A DNA stretch of 32,336 nucleotides from Pseudomonadota bacterium (GCA_029779435.1 JAKPAM010000209.1:1-32336); one strand, 5' to 3'; shown: positions 1 through 8,289, counted from the first letter of the stretch. Numbers and translations: made by a program. The notes: generated from the letters alone by a model not told the origin.

Positions 1-1052
1 ACGTGCACGATCCGCACCGGCTGCGCGAACCGCACGCCCAGCGCCGCCAGTTCCCGCATCAGCCACAGGTTGATCCGCTGCTGCTCATCCATGTACACGC
101 CGTACTCGGCCGCCAGCACGTAATAGACGGCCTCGAAACGCGGCCCCGATTCGTCGAAGGCCAACAGGTGCGCCCGGTCGAAGCGCAGTCGCTCGCTGCC
201 CTCGACCGCCTCCCGCACGATCCACGGGATACGCTCGACCTGTTCCGGCGTACAGCCGAACGCGACATTGAACGTGAACACGATGCGCCGCTGCTGCATC
301 CGCTTGTAGTTGCGGATCGTCTGCTTCAGCAGGTCCGTGTTGCCGATGACGACCTGCTCGCCGCTGAGGCTGCGCAGCCGCGTCGTCTTGATGCCGACGT
401 ACTCGACGCTGCCCAGCACCTCACCGAACGCGATGAAGTCCCCGACCTCGAACGGCTTGTCGACGGCGATCGACACCGACGCGAACAGATCGCCGAGGAT
501 GTTCTGCGCCGCCAGCGCGATCGCGATGCCCCCGACGCCCAGGCTGGCCACGAACGCGGTGATGTTCACGCCGAGGTTCGACAGGATCGCCAGCAGTACG
601 ATCGACCACAGCAGCGTGCGCAAGCCCCAGGACATCAGCGTGGATGCCACGCTGACCGTCGTGCCGTCCTCGGCGTTGCGCGCCGCATAATGGCGCAGGC
701 CGACCGTGACGGCGCGATTGGCCCAGAGCGCGATCTGCATGGCCAGCACGACGAACCACAATTGATCGAGCCGGGACGCCCAGGGCGGCGGCCAGTCGAT
801 CATGCCGGCGCCGATCAGCAGCGCCACCAGCACCAGCAGCCCGCGGTGCGTGCCGCCGAGCACATCGGCCAGCACGTCGTCGGCGCGCAAACGCGTCTGG
901 CCCGCTACCCGGGACAAGCGATGCCGGACGGTGCGCAGCATCAGCGACAGGACGAGGAAGGCGGTGATCGCGACGAGCATCGCGATCGCCAACTCCAGCG
1001 GGGTGATCCGCCAGAACAACGGAACGGACAGCCAGGACCAGAATTCGAGCAT
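1..1052 (-). CDS. MscS-family mechanosensitive ion channel (3' end beyond window)
   Basis: I translated this frame by hand from the minus strand. It opens at an ATG (1052) and stays open to the left edge, giving about 350 residues without a stop, so the C-terminus is missing. The N-terminal half has several hydrophobic segments. The central part reads LGVGGIAIALAAQNILGD followed by VDKPFEVGDFI, the pore-lining helix and beta-domain entry typical of MscS channels. Further on come GEVLGSVEYVGIKTTRLRS and VIGNTDLLKQTIRNY, also standard for the family. The expected role is inner-membrane tension relief during hypo-osmotic shock. Length and several N-terminal membrane spans suggest a medium-size MscS paralogue rather than the minimal three-span form. 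Overlapping plus-strand open frames here are shadows of the GC-rich third positions. Confidence 0.93.
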   Translation of the reverse strand, partial: MLEFWSWLSVPLFWRITPLELAIAMLVAITAFLVLSLMLRTVRHRLSRVAGQTRLRADDVLADVLGGTHRGLLVLVALLIGAGMIDWPPPWASRLDQLWFVVLAMQIALWANRAVTVGLRHYAARNAEDGTTVSVASTLMSWGLRTLLWSIVLLAILSNLGVNITAFVASLGVGGIAIALAAQNILGDLFASVSIAVDKPFEVGDFIAFGEVLGSVEYVGIKTTRLRSLSGEQVVIGNTDLLKQTIRNYKRMQQRRIVFTFNVAFGCTPEQVERIPWIVREAVEGSERLRFDRAHLLAFDESGPRFEAVYYVLAAEYGVYMDEQQRINLWLMRELAALGVRFAQPVRIVH

Positions 1053-1168
1053 CGATACGGGTACGCCTTTTCACGGGCAAAAGACCAGTGTACCGGATCA
1101 GCACGCCTCAGACGCCAGTGGAGTTACTTACAATCAATTGCAATCCATTGATAGAACTAGAGCGACGT

Positions 1169-1294
1169 TCAACGATCATTGACACATTCCTTCGTTGGCT
1201 TGCCTTCGTCGGAACCGGCGGCGATTCCGGTGCCGAGCAGCCCGATCACCCCGACCCATCCGATCACCAGCAGCATCAAGCTCAATTCGTCCAT
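1169..1294 (-). CDS. possible 41-residue single-span membrane peptide
   Basis: This short minus-strand frame starts at the third of three consecutive ATG codons (1300, 1297, 1294). A GGGAGA sequence lies at the right distance from the third ATG and too close to the first. The product begins MDELSLMLLVIGWVGVIGLL, has one continuous hydrophobic stretch of about 20 residues, then a polar, charged tail ending NDR. That is the layout of a small single-pass membrane protein. It sits between the MscS gene and the divergent PepSY/two-component operon, whose promoter region it faces. I recognise no family. The tail contains one Cys. Conservation in relatives would decide whether it is real; the start context and hydrophobicity pattern are the only support. 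Confidence 0.4.
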   Translation of the reverse strand: MDELSLMLLVIGWVGVIGLLGTGIAAGSDEGKPTKECVNDR

Positions 1295-1371
1295 CATCAT
1301 TCTCCCAGCGAGACCCAAGTCATCCATGGCGACGATGATGCGCAGGCGGGGCTGAACGTCGGCTGAGCGAT

Positions 1372-1407
1372 GCGTTCAGCGCGCGTTCAGGTAGCGATCG
1401 CTATAAC
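1372..1407 (+). promoter_or_regulatory. tandem GCGTTCAG box and -10 element of the PepSY/two-component operon
   Basis: GCGTTCAG occurs at 1372-1379 and again at 1383-1390, an 11-bp period. A further inverted CTGAACG lies at 1352-1358. The downstream repeat ends 11 bp before TATAAC (1402-1407), which matches the -10 consensus at five of six bases. No good -35 is present. Direct repeats of about one helical turn replacing the -35 are the usual arrangement for OmpR/PhoB-type activators, so autoregulation by the response regulator encoded downstream is the natural inference. Confidence 0.55.
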
Positions 1408-1471
1408 GGTGACCTTTCCATGCCATCGATGCCGCGGGCAGCCCGACGCCCGCGGCCTGCCGGAGATCACC

Positions 1472-1867
1472 ATGCCTGTTCCGAGCCGCCACTCCGCTCG
1501 CGATATCCGCACGACGCGGGGACCCTACCCCTTCGTCTCCCGCTCGCTGGCGGCGCTGATGGCCGCCGGACTGCTCGCGATCGGCCCGTCCTGGCCGGCC
1601 TATGCCGATGGCGACGGCGAACGCGCCCGCGCCGCGCTGCAGGCCGGCCAGATCCGGCCCCTGCAGCAGGTGCTGGACACCGTCGCGCGACAATGGAACG
1701 GCGAGGTCATCTCGGTCGAACTCGACTGGGAGGACGGCGGGTGGGTCTATGAAGTCAAGCTGCTGTCGCCGCAGGGCGCAGTCATCAAGCTCGAGTACGA
1801 CGCCAAGGCCGTGACCTTGATCAAGGCCAAGGGCCGCGGCGTGGCCGACGCGCGCAAAGGGTCGTGA
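1472..1867 (+). CDS. secreted PepSY-domain protein
   Basis: The product has 131 residues from an ATG at 1472 preceded by CGGAGATCACC. The open frame extends upstream to 1370, but that would overlap the promoter box and -10. The N-terminus is basic followed by a hydrophobic segment (LAALMAAGLLAIGP) and a likely signal-peptidase site after PAYA, so the mature protein should be periplasmic. The mature part is a single PepSY-type unit: an amphipathic helix (IRPLQQVLDTVARQWNGEV), then beta strands ending VYEVKLLSPQG and IKLEYDA. Small periplasmic PepSY proteins are often encoded just ahead of OmpR-type two-component genes and are thought to bind or modulate the sensor. Here the stop is only 3 bp before the response regulator start, so the three genes form one operon. 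Confidence 0.8.
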   Translation: MPVPSRHSARDIRTTRGPYPFVSRSLAALMAAGLLAIGPSWPAYADGDGERARAALQAGQIRPLQQVLDTVARQWNGEVISVELDWEDGGWVYEVKLLSPQGAVIKLEYDAKAVTLIKAKGRGVADARKGS

Positions 1868-1870
1868 GCG

Positions 1871-2530
1871 ATGCGGGCGCTGCTGGTCGAAGACGAACCG
1901 ACGCTGGCCGCGCAGGTGCGCGCCGCGCTCGAAGATGCCGGACTGGCCGTCGATCATGCGTCCGACGGCGCGCAGGCCCACGTGATGGGCGGCACCGAGA
2001 CCTATGACGTCGTGGTGCTCGATCTCGGCCTGCCCGCGCTGGACGGGCTGTCGGTGCTCAAGCGCTGGCGCGCCGAGGGCATCGGCATGCCGGTGCTGAT
2101 CCTGACCGCGCGCGATTCATGGACGGACAAGGTCGAGGGCATCGACGCGGGCGCCGACGACTACCTGGCCAAGCCGTTCCAGATGCCCGAACTGATGGCG
2201 CGCGTGCGGGCGCTGATCCGGCGCGCGCACGGCTTCGCGTCGTCGATCCTGGAGGTCGGCAACCTGTCGCTCGACACGCGCCGCGCGCAGTTGCTGCGCG
2301 ATGGCAGGCCGGTCGCGCTGACGTCGCACGAGTACCGCGTGATCGCCTACCTGATGCACCACCCGGGCAAGGTCGTCAGCCAGGCCGATCTGGTCGAGCA
2401 CATCTACGCGCAGGACTTCGACCGTGACAGCAACACGATCGAGGTCTTCATCGGCCGGCTGCGGCGCAAGCTCGGCGCGGACCGCATCGAGACCGTCCGC
2501 GGTCTCGGCTACCGGCTTCGCGAGGATTGA
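1871..2530 (+). CDS. OmpR/PhoP-family response regulator
   Basis: This is a 219-residue two-domain regulator. The receiver domain (about 1-115) has the acidic pair E8/D9, the phosphoacceptor D51 in VVVLDLGLP, T79 and K101 in DDYLAKPF. The C-terminal winged-helix domain (about 125-217) ends with RLRRKLGADRIETVRGLGYRL, typical of OmpR-like DNA-binding domains that bind tandem direct repeats. It is cotranscribed with the PepSY gene before it and the kinase after it. The tandem box upstream of the operon is a candidate target. Ortholog assignment (PhoP, QseB or another) cannot be made from the sequence alone, although the partner kinase has a PhoQ-like H box. Confidence 0.95.
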   Translation: MRALLVEDEPTLAAQVRAALEDAGLAVDHASDGAQAHVMGGTETYDVVVLDLGLPALDGLSVLKRWRAEGIGMPVLILTARDSWTDKVEGIDAGADDYLAKPFQMPELMARVRALIRRAHGFASSILEVGNLSLDTRRAQLLRDGRPVALTSHEYRVIAYLMHHPGKVVSQADLVEHIYAQDFDRDSNTIEVFIGRLRRKLGADRIETVRGLGYRLRED

Positions 2531-2536
2531 GAAGCC

Positions 2537-3889
2537 GTGAAGATGCATCGTTCCCTGTCGTTCCGCCTGGTCGTCGCCGGCATCGTCTGGATGGGACTGA
2601 CGCTGGGCCTGGCGTGGGTCGGCCTCGGGCAGTTGTTCGATCACCATGTGACCGCGACCTACCAGCGCCAACTGGCCGACCGCCTGAACCTGCTGGCCGC
2701 CAGTTTCGAATGGAACGAGCACGACAAGCTCGTCCTGTTGCAGGCCCCGGCCGATCCACGCTACCAGCAGCCGTACTCGGGCAAGTACTGGCAGATCGAC
2801 GACGAACGAGGCCGGATGCTCGATCACTCGCGCTCGCTGTGGGACCAGCAGCTCGCGCTGCCCGCTCCCGCCGCGACGCAGCAAGGGCTGCGGCACCTGA
2901 CCGTGGTCGGCCCGCAGCGCCAGCAACTGCTGGTCGTCGACCGTAGCGTCAGCCTGCCGGGACATGACCGGCCGGTCCGCATCGCCGTGGCGACCGACCG
3001 AGCCGAATTGATCGCCGCCCGTCGCGACTTCGATCACCTGCTGGCGCTGGCGCTCGCCGTCCTGGCCGTCGGGCTCGGCCTATTGATCGCGGTGCAGGTG
3101 GCGATCGGGCTGCGCCCGCTGCACCGGCTGCTCGCGTCGCTGACACAGCTTCGGCGCGGCTCGGCCCGCACGCTGGCCGGCGACTGGCCGAACGAGATCG
3201 CGCCGCTGGTCGAGGAACTGAACGCGCTGCTGGCCCGCGACGCGGCCACGATCGAACGCAGCCGCCGGCAGGCCGCCGACCTCGCGCACGGCCTGAAGAC
3301 GCCGCTGGCGATCCTGACCAATGTCGCGTCGCAGCCGGCGACCGAGGCGACGGCCAAGCAGGTCATCGTCCAGACCGAAGCGATGCGGCGCCAGATCGAA
3401 CGCCATCTCGCCCGTGCGCGGGCCGTCGGCCGCGCCCGCCTCGGCGGTCCGCAGACCGACGCCGGCGCGGTCGTGCGCGAAGTGATCGCCGCGATGCAGA
3501 CGTTGCACCACGACCGGCAACTGACGATGCGAGCGGAGGGCGGGGGACGCTTCGACGGCGACCGCCAGGACCTGATCGAGATGTGCGGCAACCTGCTCGA
3601 GAACGCCTGCACCTGGGCCGCCCACCGCGTCCAGGTCGGCGTCGCCAGCGATGGCGAGGCGCTATCGGTGACGATCGAGGACGATGGTCCCGGCATCGAT
3701 GCGTCGCGCATCCCCGCGATCCGCGACGGCAGCGCACCGCTGGACCAGCGCTCTCCGGGCAGCGGGCTGGGCCTGTCGCTGTGCATCGAGATCGCGCAGT
3801 TGTACGGCGGGCGCCTGGACCTGGATCGCAGTCCGCTGGGCGGGCTGCGCGCGACGCTGGTGCTGCCGGTCGCCGCCGCGGCAGACTGA
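2537..3889 (+). CDS. sensor histidine kinase, PhoQ-like H box
   Basis: The product has 450 residues from GTG 2537; an ATG two codons later (2543) has a better-placed GAAG and may be the true start. The first membrane span is at about 10-32 and the second at about 168-190, enclosing a periplasmic sensor of about 135 residues. A HAMP-like linker follows. The phosphorylated histidine is H251 in DLAHGLKTPLAIL. The residue after His is Gly, not the usual Glu, with KTPL following, as in the PhoQ group (which has HSLKTPL). The ATPase domain has the N box GNLLENAC (351-358), EDDGPGID and GSGLGLSL. It follows the response regulator by 6 bp and is its obvious partner. The ligand is unknown; the PhoQ-like H box does not prove magnesium or peptide sensing. 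Confidence 0.92.
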   Translation: MKMHRSLSFRLVVAGIVWMGLTLGLAWVGLGQLFDHHVTATYQRQLADRLNLLAASFEWNEHDKLVLLQAPADPRYQQPYSGKYWQIDDERGRMLDHSRSLWDQQLALPAPAATQQGLRHLTVVGPQRQQLLVVDRSVSLPGHDRPVRIAVATDRAELIAARRDFDHLLALALAVLAVGLGLLIAVQVAIGLRPLHRLLASLTQLRRGSARTLAGDWPNEIAPLVEELNALLARDAATIERSRRQAADLAHGLKTPLAILTNVASQPATEATAKQVIVQTEAMRRQIERHLARARAVGRARLGGPQTDAGAVVREVIAAMQTLHHDRQLTMRAEGGGRFDGDRQDLIEMCGNLLENACTWAAHRVQVGVASDGEALSVTIEDDGPGIDASRIPAIRDGSAPLDQRSPGSGLGLSLCIEIAQLYGGRLDLDRSPLGGLRATLVLPVAAAAD

Positions 3890-3995
3890 AAACCCCTGAA
3901 CGAACCAGCCACTCCCGCCCGACCCGCGACGGCGCGTCCGATTCGTTCACCGGTGGGATCCGGCACTGCCGGCCCGCTGTGGACGAAGCGGCGCC

Positions 3996-4670
3996 CTACC
4001 CGCCGGTCGCCCGCGCACCGTCGAAGAACAACCGGCAGGCCGACGCGAACTCCGCCTTCAGCGCAAGCCGGGGGTTCATCAGCCAGCGCAGCAGGGCCGC
4101 CAGATACAGATGGTGGAACCAGATCGCCAATTGATCGGCCGACGAATCGGTGCGCAGCTCGCCCGAATGCCGGCCCTGCTCGATCAGCGCCCGCCACGTA
4201 TCGACGATGTCGATACCGGTAACCGTCTGGTCCGGTCGCTCGCCCGCGCCGAACGCCCCGAAGCGAAAGCGCAGGTAGGCGAGCAGATGCTCGGGATGCG
4301 CCTCGCACCAACGCGCCGATGCATCGAGGATGAAGCGCAGGCGCGCCGCCGCGCTGCGCCGCCGCGCCAGTTGAGGCCCCAGATCGGCCAGGTCGCGCCG
4401 CAGCGACTGCTCGACCCAGCGGGCCAGCAGCGCATCCTTGGCCGGAAAATGGTTGTACAGCGTGCGCTTGGCGACGTCGGCCTCGGCCGCGATCTGCTCC
4501 ATCGTCACACCCGCATAACCGTGCGTGGCGAACAGGCGGGTCGCCGTGTCGGTCAGGTGGTCGAGCATCCGCGCCCGTTTGCGCTCGCGCAGGCCGGGCG
4601 CGCGCTCATCCTGCTTGCCGTCGGCCGACCGCCGGCTCGCCGGGTCTGTCGGCGTCACGTTTCTCGTCAT
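3996..4670 (-). CDS. TetR-family transcriptional repressor
   Basis: I chose ATG 4670, giving 224 residues, because GGGGGAAC lies just upstream; the open frame continues to 4874 but would cover the operator region and the start of the divergent gene. Residues about 33-80 form the TetR DNA-binding domain: ARMLDHLTDTATRLFATHGY, then the helix-turn-helix VTMEQIAAEADVAKRTLYNHF. The C-terminal ligand and dimerisation domain is variable and gives no ligand clue. The gene diverges from a glycosyltransferase gene with palindromic sites between them, so it probably represses itself and that gene, possibly with the monooxygenase further down. An acidic and basic N-terminal tail of about 30 residues precedes the domain. 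Confidence 0.92.
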   Translation of the reverse strand: MTRNVTPTDPASRRSADGKQDERAPGLRERKRARMLDHLTDTATRLFATHGYAGVTMEQIAAEADVAKRTLYNHFPAKDALLARWVEQSLRRDLADLGPQLARRRSAAARLRFILDASARWCEAHPEHLLAYLRFRFGAFGAGERPDQTVTGIDIVDTWRALIEQGRHSGELRTDSSADQLAIWFHHLYLAALLRWLMNPRLALKAEFASACRLFFDGARATGG

Positions 4671-4723
4671 GCGTCGTTCCCCCGGGCTCGTCGGGTTGCA
4701 TCGTTCGTGCACATCGTGCAATA

Positions 4724-4755
4724 GTACACGTCGTTTACTTTTTACGTCGTATACT
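4724..4755. promoter_or_regulatory. paired palindromic operators in the TetR/glycosyltransferase intergenic region
   Basis: Positions 4724-4738 form an interrupted palindrome with the pattern GTA-n-ACG-n-CGT-n-TAC. A second, partly degenerate copy (ACG-n-CGT-n-TAC) is centred 16 bp away at 4740-4754. TATACT at 4750-4755 is a plausible -10 for the plus-strand glycosyltransferase gene and overlaps the second copy. The stretch is strikingly AT-rich against its surroundings. The likely binder is the adjacent TetR protein, which would then control both divergent transcripts. Confidence 0.55.
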
Positions 4756-4787
4756 TTTTCGCGACGAGAGATCGCCGCGCACGCGTC

Positions 4788-6053
4788 ATGAAGCTTGTCG
4801 TCGCCACTTATGGCACCGAAGGCGATGCGCGCCCGATGGCCGCGTTGTGCCGCGCCTGGATCGATGCCGGCCATTCGGCCACGCTGCTCGCCGACGCGGC
4901 CACGCTCGGCGCGGCCGCCGCGATGGACGTGCCTGTCATCGCGCTGGCCGGCGACATCCGCGACGCGCTGCGCCCGGGCCAGGCCCTATCGCGAGCCGTC
5001 GAGAAGTCCGGCGGCGCATCGCGGACCGCTCGCGCCATCGCCGGCATCGCCAACGCGCACGCCGAGGATTGGGTCCGCCAGATCGCCGACTGCGCGAGGG
5101 ATGCCGACGGCATCGTCGCCGCCGGCCTGGCTGCGTTCGCCGCGCTGTCGGTGGCCGAACAACGCCGCCTGCCCGTCGCCGGCGCCGGCTTGTTCCCGCT
5201 GCATCCGACGTCGGCGTTCGCCGCCCCGTTCCTGCCGCCGGCGCGCGTGCCCCGATGGCTGAATCGCGCGAGCCACGTCGCGATCAACGCGCTGCTGTGG
5301 CGCGGCTTCCGGTCGCGGATCAACGATGCGCGCGGCCGCGTGCTCGGGCTGCCGCCGCGCAAGGCGATGTGGACCGGCTACCCGGCGTTGTACGGCATCT
5401 CGCCGACGCTGCTGCCCCGCCCTGCCGATTGGCCCGACGACGTCGTGCTGTGCGGACAATGGCGTACCGCGGCCCGCCAGGACTGGACGCCGCCCGCGCC
5501 GCTGACCGACTTCCTCGCCGACGGCGACGCGCCGATCTACATCGGCTTCGGCAGCATGGCGGGCTTCGATCGGCAGCGGCTGCTCGACGCGATGATCGGC
5601 GCCGTCGCCGGCCGCCGCGCGCTGTTCTACCCGGGATGGAGCGGCATCGACGTCCGCGCGCTGCCCGGCAATTTCCACGTCGTCGGCAACACCCCGCACG
5701 ACTGGCTGCTGCCGCGCACGGCGCTCGCGATCCACCATGGCGGATCCGGCACCACGCATTCGGTCGCCGCGGCCGGCGTGCCGGCGATCATCATGCCGTT
5801 CGCCGGCGACCAGCCGTTCTGGGCGCATCGGATGCACGCGCTGGGCATCGCCCCCGCGCCCGTCGATGGCCGGCGGCCGACCGCCGCGGCGCTGGCCGGC
5901 GCGGCGCTGGCCGGCGCGGCGCTGGCCGGCGCGATCGATGCCGCGTCGCAACCCGGGATGCGCGCACGCGCGAAAGCGATCGCCGAGGCGATGGCGACCG
6001 AGGATGGCCTGGCCTGCGGAGTCGAGACGCTGCGGCGGATCTTCGTTCGATAG
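4788..6053 (+). CDS. family-1 (UGT-like) glycosyltransferase
   Basis: The protein has 421 residues. It opens MKLVVATYGTEGDARPMAAL, the N-terminal Rossmann strand and glycine turn of GT-B glycosyltransferases. The C-terminal half carries the nucleotide-sugar signature: IYIGFGSM (about 250-257), then HHGGSGTTHS (316-325), PAIIMPFAGDQPFWA and the DQ pair at 341-342 that contacts the sugar donor. This layout resembles sterol or lipid glucosyltransferases and antibiotic-tailoring UGTs; the acceptor cannot be read from the sequence. There is no signal peptide, so it is cytoplasmic or membrane-associated. It diverges from a tetR gene and is followed 162 bp later by a monooxygenase. A three-fold 15-bp repeat encodes Ala-Gly-rich residues near 368-382. 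The ribosome-binding site is weak. Confidence 0.88.
   Translation: MKLVVATYGTEGDARPMAALCRAWIDAGHSATLLADAATLGAAAAMDVPVIALAGDIRDALRPGQALSRAVEKSGGASRTARAIAGIANAHAEDWVRQIADCARDADGIVAAGLAAFAALSVAEQRRLPVAGAGLFPLHPTSAFAAPFLPPARVPRWLNRASHVAINALLWRGFRSRINDARGRVLGLPPRKAMWTGYPALYGISPTLLPRPADWPDDVVLCGQWRTAARQDWTPPAPLTDFLADGDAPIYIGFGSMAGFDRQRLLDAMIGAVAGRRALFYPGWSGIDVRALPGNFHVVGNTPHDWLLPRTALAIHHGGSGTTHSVAAAGVPAIIMPFAGDQPFWAHRMHALGIAPAPVDGRRPTAAALAGAALAGAALAGAIDAASQPGMRARAKAIAEAMATEDGLACGVETLRRIFVR
5886..5930 (+). repeat. three perfect 15-bp tandem repeats in the glycosyltransferase gene
   Basis: The unit GCGGCGCTGGCCGGC occurs three times without a gap (5886-5900, 5901-5915, 5916-5930) and encodes repeats of Ala-Ala-Leu-Ala-Gly. 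The copies are identical and in frame, so copy-number change would lengthen or shorten an Ala-rich helix without a frameshift. Confidence 0.9.
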
Positions 6054-6215
6054 CGGCGCGCAAATCCGGCATCGGCGCGATGCGTGTGCCCCCGGCCGCT
6101 CGATCGGCGAACGCTGATGCGGCCTCGGATCAAGCGTCGACCGCCGACAAGGACCTAACATATCGGGAGGCGCGGACCACGCGCGCCATCACGACCTGCC
6201 AAGGAGACGTTCCCG

Positions 6216-7712
6216 ATGCCCACTTCCACCCCGGCCGCCCCGCTGAGCGGCGGCGAAACCTTCGACTTCCTGATCATCGGCGCCGGCATCTCCGGCATCG
6301 GTGCGGCCCATCACCTGCGCCAGCGCTTCCCGGACAGCCGTTTCGCACTGCTCGACGCGATGGAGGGCTTCGGCGGAACGTGGTGGACGCATCGCTACCC
6401 GGGCGCCCGCTCGGACAGCGACCTGTACACGTATGGGTACGGCTTCAAGCCGTGGCGGGGCCGCTCGATCGCCACCGCCGACGAGATCCGCGCGTACCTG
6501 GCCGAGGCCATCGACGAGAACGACCTCGCGCCCAGGATCCATTACGGCCACAAGGTGACGGCCGCCGACTGGTCGTCGGACGACGCATGCTGGACGCTGC
6601 GAGTCCAACGCGTCGGCTCGGGAGAAACGTTGACGCTCACCACGCGCTTCCTGTGGATGTGCTCGGGCTACTACGACCACGACAAGGGCTACACGCCCGA
6701 GTGGCCGGGCTTCGAGGATTTCACCGGCCGGATCGTCCATCCTCAACACTGGCCCGAGGACCTGGACTACGCCGGCAAGCGCGTCGTCGTCATCGGTTCG
6801 GGCGCCACGGCGGCCACGCTGATTCCGGCGCTGGCCGACTCGGTCGAGCACATCACGATGCTGCAGCGCTCGCCCACGTTCTTCTCCGCACAGCCGTGGG
6901 CGCATGAACTGGAAGCGCCGTTGCGCAAACTGGGCCTGCCCGACGAATGGATGCACGAGATCCTGCGGCGCGCGCACCTGGTACGAAACGCCGAGGTCGT
7001 CCATATGTCGTTCGCGCAGCCCGAGGCGCTGAGGGCCTACCTGATCGACCAGATCCGCGCCCAACTGCCCGAGGGCTTCGACGTCGACAAGCACTTCAAT
7101 CCCCGCTACCGCCCGTGGCAGCAGCGCGTGGCCGTCGTTCCCGAAGGCGACCTGTTCGCCGCGATCCGCGCCGGCAAGGCCTCGGTGGTCACCGATACCA
7201 TCGAACGCTTCGATGCCACCGGCATCCGGTTGGGCAGCGGCGAGCATCTCGATGCGGACATCATCGTCACCGCGACCGGCTTCAACCTGCAGTTGTTCGG
7301 CGGCGTCTCGTTCCGCGTCGACGGCGAACCCGTCGACTTCAGCCGGCACATCACTTACCGGGGCGTGATGATCAACGACGTGCCCAACATGGCGTACATG
7401 CAGGGCTATTTCCGCTCGAGCTGGACGCTGCGCATCGACCTGGCCTGCGACCTGATCTGCCGTATCGTCGAACACATGCGCAGCCAGGGCCGCAACGTCG
7501 TCGTCCCCACGCTAAGCAATGGCGATGCCGACATGCAGCGCCTGCCGTGGATCGATCCCGAGAACTTCAACGCCGGCTACGTCGTGCGCGCGCAGTCGCG
7601 AATGTACCGCCAGGGCGACCGGGCACCGTGGAAGCACGACATGGAATACCACGAGGAGCGAACCGTGCTGCCAACGGTGAGGCCGGAGGATGAGGCGCTC
7701 GCGTATCGATGA
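6216..7712 (+). CDS. Baeyer-Villiger-type flavin monooxygenase
   Basis: The product has 498 residues with a clear AAGGAG ribosome-binding site (6201-6206). The FAD-binding Rossmann motif GAGISGIG is at 22-29. The Baeyer-Villiger fingerprint FxGxxxHxxxWP is complete at 169-180 (FTGRIVHPQHWP). The NADPH Rossmann motif GSGATA is at 194-199. Other family blocks include GGTWW, YPGARSDSDLY and a late ATGFN. The overall layout resembles the EthA type, which inserts oxygen next to ketones or oxidises sulfur and nitrogen drugs; the true substrate is unknown. It may be transcribed with the glycosyltransferase 162 bp upstream. Its stop is 23 bp from that of the convergent MaoC-like gene. A decayed copy of its central part lies near 10409-10575. 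Confidence 0.93.
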   Translation: MPTSTPAAPLSGGETFDFLIIGAGISGIGAAHHLRQRFPDSRFALLDAMEGFGGTWWTHRYPGARSDSDLYTYGYGFKPWRGRSIATADEIRAYLAEAIDENDLAPRIHYGHKVTAADWSSDDACWTLRVQRVGSGETLTLTTRFLWMCSGYYDHDKGYTPEWPGFEDFTGRIVHPQHWPEDLDYAGKRVVVIGSGATAATLIPALADSVEHITMLQRSPTFFSAQPWAHELEAPLRKLGLPDEWMHEILRRAHLVRNAEVVHMSFAQPEALRAYLIDQIRAQLPEGFDVDKHFNPRYRPWQQRVAVVPEGDLFAAIRAGKASVVTDTIERFDATGIRLGSGEHLDADIIVTATGFNLQLFGGVSFRVDGEPVDFSRHITYRGVMINDVPNMAYMQGYFRSSWTLRIDLACDLICRIVEHMRSQGRNVVVPTLSNGDADMQRLPWIDPENFNAGYVVRAQSRMYRQGDRAPWKHDMEYHEERTVLPTVRPEDEALAYR

Positions 7713-7735
7713 CACTTGGCGCTCAGAACGGTGGC

Positions 7736-8167
7736 TCAGAGGGCCTTGAGCAACAGGATCTTTCCTCGCCCGGACATCAGCGTCTGTTCACCGGCCTGCA
7801 CGACGCCATCGAGGTCGACGAGCATGTTCCCGCTGTCTGACGGCGCAGCCATATCGGAGACCACCCATCTCAAAACCAGCAGTACGCCGGGCCGCACCGG
7901 CTGATGAAATTTGAAGCTGAATTCCAGGCCCACCACCGGGTTGATCTCGGAGAAATGACTGGCGACCATGCCCGTAAAGAGGCTCATCACGTGCGGGCCC
8001 GATGCAATGACGCCCTTGAATCGGGTTGATTTCGCAAACTCCGGATCGAGATGCAGTGGGTTGGTATCGCCGCAAAATCGAGAAAACTTGGCGATCTCGC
8101 TCTCGTCGAGTTGCAAATTCATCGAGAATGAATAGCCCGGAGAAATCTCCACCGAGTTGATCAGCAC
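7736..8167 (-). CDS. MaoC-like hotdog-fold acyl hydratase
   Basis: The product has 143 residues. The hydratase motif FCGDTNPLHLDPEFA has the expected catalytic Asp and His at D34 and H39, followed by RFKGVIASGPHV, the (R)-hydratase signature of MaoC/PhaJ proteins. The fold is a single hotdog domain that would hydrate enoyl-thioesters or act as a dehydratase. Family members act in fatty-acid oxidation, polyhydroxyalkanoate supply or polyketide routes. It is convergent with the monooxygenase. Base composition looks less GC-rich than its neighbours. Relics of its C-terminus (pattern SGRGKILLLKAL-stop) occur at 10329-10399 and 12215-12253, so this gene type was once present in several copies here. 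Confidence 0.88.
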   Translation of the reverse strand: MLINSVEISPGYSFSMNLQLDESEIAKFSRFCGDTNPLHLDPEFAKSTRFKGVIASGPHVMSLFTGMVASHFSEINPVVGLEFSFKFHQPVRPGVLLVLRWVVSDMAAPSDSGNMLVDLDGVVQAGEQTLMSGRGKILLLKAL

Positions 8168-8289
8168 GGCAACCTCGCTTCAAGAAGGTCCGGCATCAGC
8201 ACTTGCGATCACGCGTCTACGGCGAAATCGCGTAAGCGTTACCCAAGTGGGCTAATCTGGCGTTCGGGACAATGGCACGGCAAGTTGTG

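Noticed and set aside
3..1151. 382-codon plus-strand open frame
   Set aside because: It is the mirror of the MscS gene on the minus strand; composition is Arg/His/Gln/Asp-rich with no recognisable domain.
4847..6907. 686-codon plus-strand open frame spanning two genes
   Set aside because: It runs in a different frame across the glycosyltransferase and monooxygenase genes and is Arg/Ala-rich, a GC-skew artefact.
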